Origin: Desulfotomaculum nigrificans DSM 574
GTDB lineage: Bacteria > Bacillota > Desulfotomaculia > Desulfotomaculales > Desulfotomaculaceae
Length of the DNA stretch: 64,000 nt
Assembly (NCBI RefSeq): GCF_000189755.2
Contig: NZ_KI912183.1
Location: 74,564-138,563, forward strand
Reading direction: 5' to 3'
This document shows, piece after piece, positions 37,494-46,219 of the stretch. Within the stretch, counting starts at the first letter, position 1. Every line of letters starts with the position of its first letter. The translations under genes were made by a program, and so were the position numbers. The notes under the pieces were generated by a model that worked only from the letters and a program-made list of their open reading frames with translations, was not told the origin of the DNA and did no database searches.

Positions 37494-38761
37494 TGGTCCT
37501 ATTCAGGTTATTCTCATTTTTACTGGGATATGTGGCCCTGGTGGTACGGGGCGACTCTTTGGAAAAGTTTGTCAATATGGCCGCCAGCCGGGGTATATTT
37601 TTGTGGGATATTACCCGACTGGGGCAAGATAAAGTGAAAGTCAGGGTACGGATACCCGAAGTTCATTCCTTAAGGCATATTGCCCGGGCTACCGGCAGCC
37701 GCTTTAATATTACCGAGCGTCGGGGCCTGCCCTTTGTGTTTAACCGTCTTAAGAAAAGAAAGCTGCTGGCCATTGGCAGTGTGGTATTTTTGGTTACCCT
37801 TTACATCCTGTCTTCCTTTGTCTGGTTTATTGATGTAACCGGCACTGACAAGCTGTCAAAGGCCGAAGTGCAAAGGATTGCTGCGGAAGCGGGATTAAAA
37901 CGTGGGGTACTCAAACAGCAACTGGATACTAAACTGGTGGAGAAAAATATCCGGGATAAAATCCCCGCCGTGGCTTGGGTAGGTGTTCGCGTAGAAGGTA
38001 CCAGAGTGGTAATTGAAATTGCCGAACGGAAGCTGGTGCCGGTGGAACCTAACAAGGGACCGGCCCATATAGTAGCCACCAAGGCCGGTCTGATTAAAGA
38101 GGTACTGGTATTAAGGGGACAAGCGGCGGTAAAAGAAGGTGACACCGTTTTGCCGGGACAAATACTGATCAGCGGGGAGATAAAAGAAGAGGTTAAACCA
38201 GAAGAAACCAACCAACCGCTGCCCGAGGGTCAGGAACCGCCTGAGCCTAAATATATCAGTCATTTTGTGCAGGCCAAGGGTATGGTCAGGGCCAGGGTTT
38301 GGTACGAGGGTTACGGCGAATGCAGTTTAAGTGAAACCCGGGAGAAGTTCTCCGGACAGCAAAAGACCTCCGTCCGTATTAAATTTGGGTCCAAGGAAAT
38401 AATCATATCAGGTCCTAAAGATTCTCCGTACCAGCACTTTGAGGTAAAGCAAATTGTTAAAGCACTGCCTAAATGGAGGAATATTGAAATCCCCGTCGAA
38501 CTAATTACTTTACAGTACCGTGAGAAGGTTATTGAGCGCATTAACCACGGTCCGTCAGGCGCCAAGCAAATTGCCGGGCAAAAGGCTTTGCAAGAAGCAA
38601 AGGCCAAGCTGCCCAAAGATGCCAAAATAACTGAACAACGACTGGAAGAAGTTAAAACCGGCAGGCCGGAAGATCTGGTAAGAATAAAGGCTTTTGTGGA
38701 AACTGTAGAGGATATTGGCGAAATGAAACCCTTCAAGCCAACCGAGGAGGAAAAGTATTGA
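37493..38761 (+). CDS. yqfD: Sporulation protein YqfD
   Basis: This 422-aa membrane protein of the YqfD family, needed at stage IV of sporulation, has an N-terminal soluble/membrane part (FRLFSFLLGYVALVVRG), a transmembrane helix near residues 90-108 (LAIGSVVFLVTLYILSSFV) and a long extracytoplasmic domain with POTRA-like stretch VTGTDKLSKAEVQRIAAEAG. ATG at 37493 is chosen from GGAGGTG a few bases upstream; an in-frame GTG at 37487 is part of that site. The stop TGA overlaps the phoH TTG start. Confidence 0.92.
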   Translation: MVLFRLFSFLLGYVALVVRGDSLEKFVNMAASRGIFLWDITRLGQDKVKVRVRIPEVHSLRHIARATGSRFNITERRGLPFVFNRLKKRKLLAIGSVVFLVTLYILSSFVWFIDVTGTDKLSKAEVQRIAAEAGLKRGVLKQQLDTKLVEKNIRDKIPAVAWVGVRVEGTRVVIEIAERKLVPVEPNKGPAHIVATKAGLIKEVLVLRGQAAVKEGDTVLPGQILISGEIKEEVKPEETNQPLPEGQEPPEPKYISHFVQAKGMVRARVWYEGYGECSLSETREKFSGQQKTSVRIKFGSKEIIISGPKDSPYQHFEVKQIVKALPKWRNIEIPVELITLQYREKVIERINHGPSGAKQIAGQKALQEAKAKLPKDAKITEQRLEEVKTGRPEDLVRIKAFVETVEDIGEMKPFKPTEEEKY

Positions 38762-39720
38762 CCGAACGTACTGAAGCAAAGGTACAGATTGACGATATTG
38801 AATCAGCAGCAGCAGTTTTTGGTAAACAGGATGAACATTTAAATTTTATCGAACAAAGCCTGGGTGTAAGGATAGTGGCCCGGGGCGATGAAATTACCAT
38901 TATAGGTCCACCGGAACAGGCGGAACAGGGTAAGCAGATCTTTGACCAGCTTATTGCTTTTTATAAGGCCGGCAATCATATCGGCCGGCACGAAATTAAC
39001 TATGCTTTAAGGTCCATCAAAGCAGGTGTCAAAAGCCCCTTAACGGATTTAGCCAAAGATGTGGTAATAGTTACTGCCCGGGGTAAACAGGTTAAACCAA
39101 AAACCCTGGGGCAAAAGGAATATATTAAAAATATTAAAACCCACGATATTGTGTTTGCCATTGGACCGGCAGGTAGTGGTAAAACTTACCTGGCGGTGGC
39201 AATGGCAGTTAACGCCCTGCGTAAAAAAGAAGTCAACCGCCTGATTTTAACCCGGCCGGCGGTGGAAGCAGGGGAAAAGCTGGGCTTTTTGCCGGGTGAT
39301 CTGCAGGAGAAAATTGATCCTTACTTAAGGCCCTTATATGATAGCCTGTACGACATTTTAGGCCTTGATCATACGCAAAAATACCTGGAAAGAAATGTTA
39401 TTGAAATTGCTCCGCTGGCCTACATGCGAGGGCGGACTTTGGAAGATTCCTTTATCATTTTAGACGAAGCCCAGAATACTACGCCGGAGCAAATGAAAAT
39501 GTTCCTTACCAGATTGGGATTTGGCTCTAAAGCCATCATCACCGGTGATATTACCCAAATAGACCTGCCCAAGGGGCAGAGTTCCGGTTTGGTTGATGCC
39601 AAGCGGGTGTTAGAAGGGGTTAAAGGCATCGCCTTTCAATGGATGACCGGAGCAGATATCGTACGGCACCCTCTGGTAATGGAAATTATCCGGGCTTACG
39701 AACAGCAGGCCGAACACTAA
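38758..39720 (+). CDS. phoH: PhoH-family ATPase
   Basis: This 320-aa P-loop protein has an N-terminal KH-like part (FIEQSLGVRIVARGDEITI) and the PhoH ATPase core, with Walker A GPAGSGKTYLAVAMAV near 136 and Walker B SFIILDEAQNTTPEQMKMFL near 235. The PhoH/YbeZ group works with the nearby ribonuclease YbeY, probably in RNA or ribosome maintenance. TTG at 38758 overlaps the yqfD stop by 4 bp. Confidence 0.94.
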   Translation: MTERTEAKVQIDDIESAAAVFGKQDEHLNFIEQSLGVRIVARGDEITIIGPPEQAEQGKQIFDQLIAFYKAGNHIGRHEINYALRSIKAGVKSPLTDLAKDVVIVTARGKQVKPKTLGQKEYIKNIKTHDIVFAIGPAGSGKTYLAVAMAVNALRKKEVNRLILTRPAVEAGEKLGFLPGDLQEKIDPYLRPLYDSLYDILGLDHTQKYLERNVIEIAPLAYMRGRTLEDSFIILDEAQNTTPEQMKMFLTRLGFGSKAIITGDITQIDLPKGQSSGLVDAKRVLEGVKGIAFQWMTGADIVRHPLVMEIIRAYEQQAEH

Positions 39721-39756
39721 AGTGAGTCTGGCTGTCAAACTCGGGGAGTGAAATTA

Positions 39757-41916
39757 ATGCTTTCATTACGCCAGCTAGGGGGAGGCCTGCTTAAAGGCCT
39801 TTCACTTTTATTTAATAACCCCAAATTTCGCCGCTACATGGCGGGAACTTTCTTTTTTATTGTGACCACCCTGTTGGTTTCCTTTGATTTTGTGCCACAA
39901 AAGGTAAATTTACAGGCAGGCCAAATATCTCCCACTACCATTTATGCCCCCCGGTCAGTGGTTTATGTTGACCAGGAAAAAACCGCTGAAGAGCGGCGTA
40001 AGGCAATGGAGAAGGTGCCGCGGGTGCCGGAGATAAACCCGGATGTGGCGGTGGCGGTACGCAACGACATAAACCAGGTGTTGGCAGATATTAAGGCTGT
40101 ACAAGTGAATAAAAATATGGATACGGCAGCCAAAATATCCCGTTTAAAGGCTTTAATTCCCTTTAGTCTGAGGGAAGATACTTTAAGCAGCCTGGCTGTG
40201 GGCAGTCCCGCCGACATTGATCAATTGGCCCAGGGTATCTTCAGTGTTTTAAATGAAACAATGGACCAGGGGGAAGGAATTACCACTGACCAACTGGCAG
40301 AGGCTAAAACCAAAGCCGTTAGTAAATTTGCCGCTCGACATTTTGCCGCGCCTTACAGAGAACTGGGAGAAGGTTTAATTAAGCATTTTCTTAGGGCTAA
40401 TGCCTTTTTTGATGAGGAAAAATATCATATGCTGCAGCGGGAAGCAGCCGAGTCGGTGCCGCCGGTACGGGTGAATATTCAGTACCGGGAACGTATTATC
40501 TCCCAGGGTGATGTGGTAACAGCTGAACATATTGCTAAACTCCAGGCCTTGGGCTTGTCCAGACCGGAGCGTACCTTTGGCACCATGCTTGGTACTGCTC
40601 TGCTGGTGGCTTTACTGATGACGGTGGTTTTACTTTATACTTATATCAACCGTAGAGATATTTACCAAAACAGCCGTTACCTGAACTTAATTGGTATTAT
40701 TGTGGTCATCGTCCTGATTGTGTCCCGGGGAGTTATGGCCATAAATATCAGCCATTGGCCGGAATTGGGAGCCCTGTTTGGTTATATGGCGCCGCTGGCT
40801 TCCGCAGGCATGCTGATCACCATTTTGTTGGATTCCCGGCTGGCCTTGCTGGTGGTGATTAACCTGGCCCTGCTGTTAGGGGTCATGTCGGGAAACCAGT
40901 TTCATTTCGGTCTGGTATCCTTTGTGGGAGGAGTAAGCGGCGTATTCAGTGTTTCTAAATTAAGCCAGCGGGGCGACCTGGTGCGGGCGGGTATTTATGT
41001 TGGTGCCACCAACGTGGTGATTATAGCTGTGGTGGGGTTAATTACCAATGTTCCCTGGTACCTGTTAATTACTTCTTCCCTGGCTCTGGGTATCGCCAAC
41101 GGTCTTTTGTCTTCAATTCTCACCAATGGTGCGCTGCCTTATTTGGAGACAAGCTTTGGCATTACTTCAACGGTAAAATTATTGGAACTGTCCAACCCCA
41201 ATAACCCTTTGTTAAAAAAGCTGTTAACCGAAGCGCCGGGCAGTTATCACCACAGTATCCTGGTGGGCAACCTGGCGGAGGCCGCTGCCGAGTCGGTGGG
41301 AGCGGAGCCGCTGCTGGTACGGGTGGGGGCTTACTATCACGATATTGGCAAGATCAAGCGTCCTTACTTCTTTATTGAAAACCAACTGGGTGGTGATAAC
41401 CCCCATGATAAAATTGCCCCTTCCCTAAGCACCCTGATTCTTACTTCCCACGTTAAGGATGGGGTGGAACTGGCCAGGGAACATAAACTGCCGCAGCCCA
41501 TCATTGATATTATTGAGCAGCACCACGGCAAGAGCTTGGTCAGCTATTTCTACCATAAGGCTTTGGAAGGGGATCGGACCGAAACCGTCAATGAGGAAGA
41601 TTTCCGTTACGAAGGACCCAAACCCAGAACCAAGGAAGCGGCCATTGTGATGCTGGCCGATAATATTGAGGCGGCTGTTCGTTCATTGCAGAACCCCACC
41701 GTCGGCCGGGTGGAAGGTCTGGTCAGAAAGATTATCAAAGACCGGCTGATGGACGGTCAATTAGATGAGTGTAACTTAACATTTAAAGATTTAGATGCCA
41801 TTGCCAACAGTTTTGTGCGGGTACTTTCCGGCATCTTTCACAACCGGATTGAGTATCCGGATATGAAACAAGAGATGGAAAGGAGAAAAAACCGTTATGC
41901 CGGTTCTCGTAAGTAA
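39757..41916 (+). CDS. 7TM-HD phosphohydrolase (PgpH/YqfF), c-di-AMP phosphodiesterase
   Basis: This 719-aa membrane enzyme has an N-terminal helix, an extracytoplasmic 7TMR-HDED domain (about 60-270), seven membrane segments (about 280-470) and a cytoplasmic HD domain. The metal site shows YHHSILVGNLAEAAAE, YYHDIGKIKRPYFF near 525 and IEQHHGKSLVSYFYHKA. In Listeria and Bacillus this family hydrolyses cyclic di-AMP. ATG at 39757 is preferred because GGGGAG at 39743-39748 is correctly spaced; an in-frame GTG at 39748 overlaps it. The 3' end overlaps ybeY by 20 bp. Confidence 0.92.
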   Translation: MLSLRQLGGGLLKGLSLLFNNPKFRRYMAGTFFFIVTTLLVSFDFVPQKVNLQAGQISPTTIYAPRSVVYVDQEKTAEERRKAMEKVPRVPEINPDVAVAVRNDINQVLADIKAVQVNKNMDTAAKISRLKALIPFSLREDTLSSLAVGSPADIDQLAQGIFSVLNETMDQGEGITTDQLAEAKTKAVSKFAARHFAAPYRELGEGLIKHFLRANAFFDEEKYHMLQREAAESVPPVRVNIQYRERIISQGDVVTAEHIAKLQALGLSRPERTFGTMLGTALLVALLMTVVLLYTYINRRDIYQNSRYLNLIGIIVVIVLIVSRGVMAINISHWPELGALFGYMAPLASAGMLITILLDSRLALLVVINLALLLGVMSGNQFHFGLVSFVGGVSGVFSVSKLSQRGDLVRAGIYVGATNVVIIAVVGLITNVPWYLLITSSLALGIANGLLSSILTNGALPYLETSFGITSTVKLLELSNPNNPLLKKLLTEAPGSYHHSILVGNLAEAAAESVGAEPLLVRVGAYYHDIGKIKRPYFFIENQLGGDNPHDKIAPSLSTLILTSHVKDGVELAREHKLPQPIIDIIEQHHGKSLVSYFYHKALEGDRTETVNEEDFRYEGPKPRTKEAAIVMLADNIEAAVRSLQNPTVGRVEGLVRKIIKDRLMDGQLDECNLTFKDLDAIANSFVRVLSGIFHNRIEYPDMKQEMERRKNRYAGSRK

Positions 41917-42358
41917 TCTCCAGGAAGAAATACCAGTTGAAGATAATTTATACCAGCTAGTGGAAGCAGTGGTGATGGAGAGCCTGAAGGCAGAGGGTTA
42001 TTCCACCGAGGCCGAAGTGGGGCTAATCTTTGTGGATGACGGGTATATCCAAAGTTTAAATGCGGAATATCGAGGTATAGATAAGCCCACTGATGTTTTG
42101 TCCTTTGCTATGCATGAAGGTGAACCCATGCCCGAGGAAGAAGAAGCAGAGGATCTGCTGGGAGATATTGTCATTTCCCTGCCCACCGCCCTGCGCCAGT
42201 CCAAGGAATATGGCCATAGTTTTGAGCGGGAAGTGGCTTTTTTAACCGCCCACGGAGCACTGCATCTGTTGGGTTATGACCACCAAACTGAAGCAGAAAG
42301 ACAGGTTATGCGGGAAAAAGAGGAGGCTATTCTGGGCCGCCTTAACATTACCAGGTGA
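41897..42358 (+). CDS. ybeY: Endoribonuclease YbeY (rRNA maturation)
   Basis: This 153-aa metal-dependent RNase acts in 16S rRNA 3' maturation and ribosome quality control. The zinc motif HGALHLLGYDHQTEAE (three histidines, about residues 118-133) and STEAEVGLIFVDDGYIQSLN are diagnostic. It overlaps the upstream HD phosphohydrolase gene by 20 bp, and its stop overlaps the dgkA leader, indicating one operon with phoH. Confidence 0.95.
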   Translation: MPVLVSNLQEEIPVEDNLYQLVEAVVMESLKAEGYSTEAEVGLIFVDDGYIQSLNAEYRGIDKPTDVLSFAMHEGEPMPEEEEAEDLLGDIVISLPTALRQSKEYGHSFEREVAFLTAHGALHLLGYDHQTEAERQVMREKEEAILGRLNITR

Positions 42359-42363
42359 TTATT

Positions 42364-42720
42364 TTGGTCGTTAAAGGTTTCCTAAATAGTTTTCGTTACG
42401 CCCTGGCGGGCATAGTATGCGTGTTTCGGACCCAAAGGAATATGAAGGTTCACTGCGTTGCGGCAACACTGGCCGTAACGGTGGGCCTTTTTTTGCGTTT
42501 ATCGTCTTCCGAGTGGGTGGATATAGTATTATCTATTTTCTTTGTTCTAGCCGCCGAAGCCATTAACACCGCCGTAGAAGCAGCGGTAAATTTATGTACC
42601 ACAGAAAAACACCCCTGGGCCAAAGTGGCCAAGGACTGTGCGGCCGGAGCAGTGCTGCTGGCGGCAGTAAATTCAGTGATAGTAGCGGTGCTGGTGTTTG
42701 GAAAGAGGATACTTTCTTAA
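42364..42720 (+). CDS. dgkA: Diacylglycerol/undecaprenol kinase
   Basis: This 118-aa integral membrane kinase of the DgkA family has three transmembrane helices and the signature FFVLAAEAINTAVEAAVNL with active-site Glu/Asn. In Gram-positives the preferred substrate is undecaprenol, feeding the lipid carrier for cell wall synthesis. TTG at 42364 has AGGTG 7 bp upstream; a GTG at 42355 is possible but overlaps that site. Confidence 0.93.
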   Translation: MVVKGFLNSFRYALAGIVCVFRTQRNMKVHCVAATLAVTVGLFLRLSSSEWVDIVLSIFFVLAAEAINTAVEAAVNLCTTEKHPWAKVAKDCAAGAVLLAAVNSVIVAVLVFGKRILS

Positions 42721-42735
42721 GGGCAGGACTTTAGG

Positions 42736-42865
42736 GGTCTGGCTTTTCGCTATTCGCCGTTCGCTGTTCTCCTTTAGACTTGCTGGTCAGGTCTTTAGGG
42801 TCATGTTGTTAGCGCGAAAAGCGAAAAGCTGATAGCGAAAAGCAGACCAAAGAGAAATACCCCAC
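42736..42865. repeat. Dispersed inverted-repeat element, copy 2, before cdd
   Basis: GGTCTGGCTTTTCGCTAT (42736-42753) pairs with the block at 42831-42848 (reverse complement GGTCTGCTTTTCGCTATC) with one bulge. It ends in AAAGAGAAATACCCC, the inverse of the GGTATTTC signature shared with the copies before era and prmA. It fills most of the 160-bp dgkA-cdd gap. Confidence 0.7.
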
Positions 42866-42880
42866 AGAGGAGGCGTTTAA

Positions 42881-43291
42881 ATGACTATATCGGCGGAGAA
42901 ACTTATAAATATGGCTCTGCAGGCCAGAGAGAAGGCCTATGTGCCCTACTCAAAATTTAAAGTAGGGGCTGCCCTGTTAACCAGGGAAGGTCAGGTTTTT
43001 ACCGGCTGCAATGTGGAAAATGCTTCTTATGGCCTTACCTGCTGCGCTGAGCGAACTGCTATTTTTAAGGCTGTTTCAGAGGGATATAAAGATTTCGACG
43101 CCATTGCCATAGTGGCCGATGTCCCAGGATACTGCAGCCCTTGCGGTGCCTGCCGCCAGGTGTTGGCCGAATTTGGCGGGCAAATAAAAGTACACATGGG
43201 CAATTTGCAAGGCAATTACCGCACCACCACGGTGGCGGAACTGCTGCCAGGTTATTTTAAAGGGGAAGACATGCTCGAGAGTCGGGGTTAA
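42881..43291 (+). CDS. cdd: Cytidine deaminase
   Basis: This 136-aa homotetrameric zinc deaminase converts cytidine to uridine in pyrimidine salvage. It has PYSKFKVGAALLTREG, the substrate/zinc motifs CNVENASYGLTCCAERTA with catalytic Glu, and PCGACRQVLAEFG. ATG follows GAGGAGG. It lies between dgkA and era as in Bacillus. Confidence 0.96.
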   Translation: MTISAEKLINMALQAREKAYVPYSKFKVGAALLTREGQVFTGCNVENASYGLTCCAERTAIFKAVSEGYKDFDAIAIVADVPGYCSPCGACRQVLAEFGGQIKVHMGNLQGNYRTTTVAELLPGYFKGEDMLESRG

Positions 43292-43295
43292 TGCT

Positions 43296-43510
43296 TAGGG
43301 TAATCCTTACGGGTCTAGCTGTTAGCTATTGGCTATTAGCTTTTGGCTTCGTGGTATTTCCCACGGGTCTTGTTTTATACTGTATTACTTTGGGTCAAGC
43401 GTCATAAACCCCAAAGTAATACTATTAATTCTAACAGCTAATGGCTAACAGCTAACAGCAGGACCCAAAAGAAATACCCTTAAGTCTAACAGCTGACCCC
43501 AAAGGAATAC
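43296..43510. repeat. Dispersed inverted-repeat element, copy 3, before era
   Basis: Outer arms 43311-43340 and 43437-43466 match at 25 of 30 positions and contain GCTGTTAGCTNTTRGC units. Inside, TATTACTTTGGG (43383-43394) pairs perfectly with CCCAAAGTAATA (43410-43421). Beyond the right arm come inverted GGTATTTC/GGTATTCC signature blocks. The RNA could form one long branched hairpin. No ORF lies within. Confidence 0.75.
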
Positions 43511-43534
43511 CAGTTAGCAAGAAGGAGGATTTCC

Positions 43535-44443
43535 ATGTTTAATACCCCGGAAGGATATCGTTCGGGTTTTGTGGCCCTGGTGGGGCGTCCTAACGTTGGT
43601 AAATCAACACTGTTAAATAAACTGGTGGGCCAAAAGGTGGCCATTATGTCGGATAAACCCCAGACCACCAGGCATAAAATACACTCCGTCTTGAGTAGAA
43701 ACGATGCTCAAATTGTTTTCTTAGATACCCCCGGTATTCATAAGCCCAGGCATAAGCTGGGGGAATACATGGTTGACGTAGCCCTGGGTGCCCTTAAAGA
43801 AGTGGATGTGGTGTTGTTTTTAGTGGAGGCCACCGGACCACCGGGCGCCGGTGACCGCTATATTGCCGAACAACTTAAAGAGATCAAAACGCCGGTCTTT
43901 TTATTAATCAATAAGGTGGACCTGGTCAAAAAGGAAGAGGTATTGGAGCGAATTGTTAGCTATAAGGACCTGTTAGATTTTGCCGAGGTGGTGCCGGTTT
44001 CCGCCCTGGCGGGAGAAAATGTGGACAGGTTAGTGGATACTATTGTGCAGTACCTGCCCGAGGGACCCCAGTATTATCCTGCGGATATGGTTACCGACCG
44101 GCCGGAGCGGTTTATTATGGCTGAGATTATCCGGGAAAAAGTATTACATTTGACCAGCGAAGAAGTACCGCACTCGGTGGCAGTGGTGGTGGAACAAATC
44201 CAGGCCAGATCCAATGGTGTGGTGGCTGTGCATGCCGTTATTTATACCGAACGGGAGTCCCAAAAGGCTATCTTAATTGGCAAAGGCGGCAACATGTTGA
44301 AGGAAGTAGGACGCCGGGCCAGACAAGAAATAGAAAACCTGTTGGGTTCCAAAGTTTATTTGGAACTGTGGGTTAAAGTGAAAAAGGACTGGCGCAATAA
44401 AATGGCTGATCTAAGGAACTTTGGTTTCATGGAAGAAGAGTAG
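43535..44443 (+). CDS. era: GTPase Era
   Basis: This 302-aa Ras-like GTPase with a KH domain binds the 3' end of 16S rRNA and is needed for 30S assembly. G motifs are GRPNVGKSTLLNKLVG, FLDTPGIHKP and INKVDLV. The C-terminal KH region reads KAILIGKGGNMLKEVGRRAR. ATG follows AAGGAGG. The gene follows an inverted-repeat element of about 215 bp, so its leader is unusual. Confidence 0.97.
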   Translation: MFNTPEGYRSGFVALVGRPNVGKSTLLNKLVGQKVAIMSDKPQTTRHKIHSVLSRNDAQIVFLDTPGIHKPRHKLGEYMVDVALGALKEVDVVLFLVEATGPPGAGDRYIAEQLKEIKTPVFLLINKVDLVKKEEVLERIVSYKDLLDFAEVVPVSALAGENVDRLVDTIVQYLPEGPQYYPADMVTDRPERFIMAEIIREKVLHLTSEEVPHSVAVVVEQIQARSNGVVAVHAVIYTERESQKAILIGKGGNMLKEVGRRARQEIENLLGSKVYLELWVKVKKDWRNKMADLRNFGFMEEE

Positions 44444-44541
44444 TTACCGTAAAAAACAGGACTATAGACCTATATATGCCACCCTCAAAAAAAAGGTAAA
44501 TTGACCGTAAATAATAACAAAAGCAAAGGAGGAGTGGTATT

Positions 44542-45666
44542 ATGGGTAAGCTTAGAGCGGTTTTAATAACAACTGCATTGGTGAGTAGTTTATTAGTGGG
44601 GGGTGCAGCGGCTGACGCCAAGGGGCATAGCGGTGGAAACAGCGGGCACGGTAGCTCTGGCAGCAGCCCAAGTAGTTCGCAATCCAGCAGCTATTTTAAC
44701 GGCAACTCCCAGGCAGGGATAAAGGAAACAGCCAAAGATACGGTACAGGCCAAGAAGCAAGATCAAACCAGAGTTCAAGATAAAATCAAATTACAAAACC
44801 AAACCAAAATAAAAGCTAAGCAGGAGGTCAAAACCAGGGCCAGGGTAGAGGCTAAATACTTTAAGGATACTGAAAAGCACTGGGCCGCAGCAGCCATTCA
44901 ACGATTACAGATGCAGGGCATTGTATCCGGTTTCCCCGATGGTGAATTTCACCCCGATGATCCAGTCACCCAGGCCCAAGTCATTGCCATGGTAATGGGT
45001 GCTTTTGATACCGAGGATGATCAGATTACTTCCGAGGAGAACACCCAAAATACCAATAATGAACAAAATACCGACTTGGATCAGCAAAACGGTGAGGGTG
45101 CCACCGGTGAAAACAATACCGGGGATGAACTCAGTGATGTACCCGATTGGGCTAAGGGATCAGTGCAGAAGGCTTTGCAGAAAGGTATTCTTACCCGTAA
45201 CATGAACCGTTTTCACTCCCAGGTTCAGGCCAGTCGGGTCCAGTCTATGGTATGGGTGGCTAAAGCCCTGGGCTTAGAGCCTGTGGATACCTCTGATATC
45301 CCCTTTAAAGACGGTGTTTTAGTTGCCCCGGAAGATATTGGTTATGTGATGGCCCTCTACAACGAAGGAATAATCAAAGGTGGCCCCGGCGGGTTATTAA
45401 ACCCCAATAGCTCCATCACCCGGGCCCAAATCGCCGCTATTATTGACCGGGTTTTAAATCAGCAATCAGAAGAACAGGATCAAAACAACGATAATCAGCA
45501 GGGCTCAAACAACACTGATCAGCAGGACTCAACTGAAACCTCAGGTACCACCACCAATAGTACAACAAGCGAGATAACCGGTACTGATACTTCTACCACC
45601 ACTGATAGCACTAACAGTACTGCTACTACCGGTTCCGAAACAAATGCTGACACCACTGCCAATTAA
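44542..45666 (+). CDS. S-layer homology (SLH) domain surface protein
   Basis: This is a 374-aa exported protein. An N-terminal signal peptide (about 1-27, ending GGAAADAKG) leads into a Ser/Gly then Lys/Gln-rich helix. SLH repeat 1 (about 113-160) has HWAAAAIQRLQMQGIVSG and PDGEFHPDDPVTQAQ, an acidic Asn/Glu linker follows, and two weaker SLH repeats run to about 305, the last with INEGI-like YNEGIIKGG and LNPNSSITRAQIAAIID. The tail is a low-complexity Thr/Ser/Asn/Gln stretch. SLH domains bind pyruvylated secondary wall polymers. ATG follows GGAGGAGTGG. Confidence 0.88.
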   Translation: MGKLRAVLITTALVSSLLVGGAAADAKGHSGGNSGHGSSGSSPSSSQSSSYFNGNSQAGIKETAKDTVQAKKQDQTRVQDKIKLQNQTKIKAKQEVKTRARVEAKYFKDTEKHWAAAAIQRLQMQGIVSGFPDGEFHPDDPVTQAQVIAMVMGAFDTEDDQITSEENTQNTNNEQNTDLDQQNGEGATGENNTGDELSDVPDWAKGSVQKALQKGILTRNMNRFHSQVQASRVQSMVWVAKALGLEPVDTSDIPFKDGVLVAPEDIGYVMALYNEGIIKGGPGGLLNPNSSITRAQIAAIIDRVLNQQSEEQDQNNDNQQGSNNTDQQDSTETSGTTTNSTTSEITGTDTSTTTDSTNSTATTGSETNADTTAN

Positions 45667-45673
45667 ACGAAAA

Positions 45674-45703
45674 GCCACGCCACAATAAGGCGTGGCCATA
45701 TTT
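45674..45703. terminator. Terminator between SLH gene and rubrerythrin-like gene
   Basis: GCCACGCC (45674-45681) pairs with GGCGTGGC (45689-45696) over 7 nt, followed by ATATTTTTG; the A-rich left flank could serve the reverse-strand gene too. Confidence 0.82.
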
Positions 45704-45707
45704 TTGT

Positions 45708-46127
45708 TTAAGAAAAATACCGATCCAAAATGCCTTTCAGAGCCCTGGCGTGACGGGCTTCATCTTTAGCAGCTTCATCGAAGAAGTCATGGGCCTCATC
45801 GATATTGTTTTCCTTGGCCAGTACAGCTGCTTCCCGTTTACCTTTGTTGGACATAGTTTCCCCGGTAATGGCCTTTTGCAGGTTTTCTTTAGTGCTGGTG
45901 GATATTTCACCGTTTAATTCAGCAAAGCGGGCAGCATGCCAGGCTTCTTCCATAGCAATGGTCTTGATAACCTCAGCCACTTCCGGATAACCTTCCCGCT
46001 GGGCCTGTCTGGCCACAGCCAGGTACCAACCAACTTCAGCATTTTCACCTTTAAAATTTTTGTCCACATGTTCTTCAACTACTGTACCCTTGGTCACTCC
46101 AAACTTAACCTCGGTAGCAAAATCCAT
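45708..46127 (-). CDS. Rubrerythrin-like ferritin-fold diiron protein (no rubredoxin domain)
   Basis: This 139-aa ferritin-like protein has the paired diiron ligands visible: [36 protein letters not shown] and [20 protein letters not shown]. Rubrerythrins reduce hydrogen peroxide in anaerobes; this one lacks the C-terminal CxxC rubredoxin module, so it must take electrons from a separate donor. ATG at 46127 follows AAGGAGG on the reverse strand. It is the third reverse-strand gene of the window and stands alone between converging SLH and diverging recO genes. Confidence 0.88.
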   Translation of the reverse strand: MDFATEVKFGVTKGTVVEEHVDKNFKGENAEVGWYLAVARQAQREGYPEVAEVIKTIAMEEAWHAARFAELNGEISTSTKENLQKAITGETMSNKGKREAAVLAKENNIDEAHDFFDEAAKDEARHARALKGILDRYFS

Positions 46128-46219
46128 TTAAATTCCTCCTTGTTAAGTAGTTCAGCTTTATTTTGTCCCAAAAAATATTTTTATTTACTATCCGGTAATA
46201 AAAGTGATAAAACTTAAAT

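Noticed and set aside
42736-43510. Short tandem units (TTAGC, TTCGC) considered as a CRISPR array
   Set aside because: They are arms of inverted repeats without regular spacers or cas genes.
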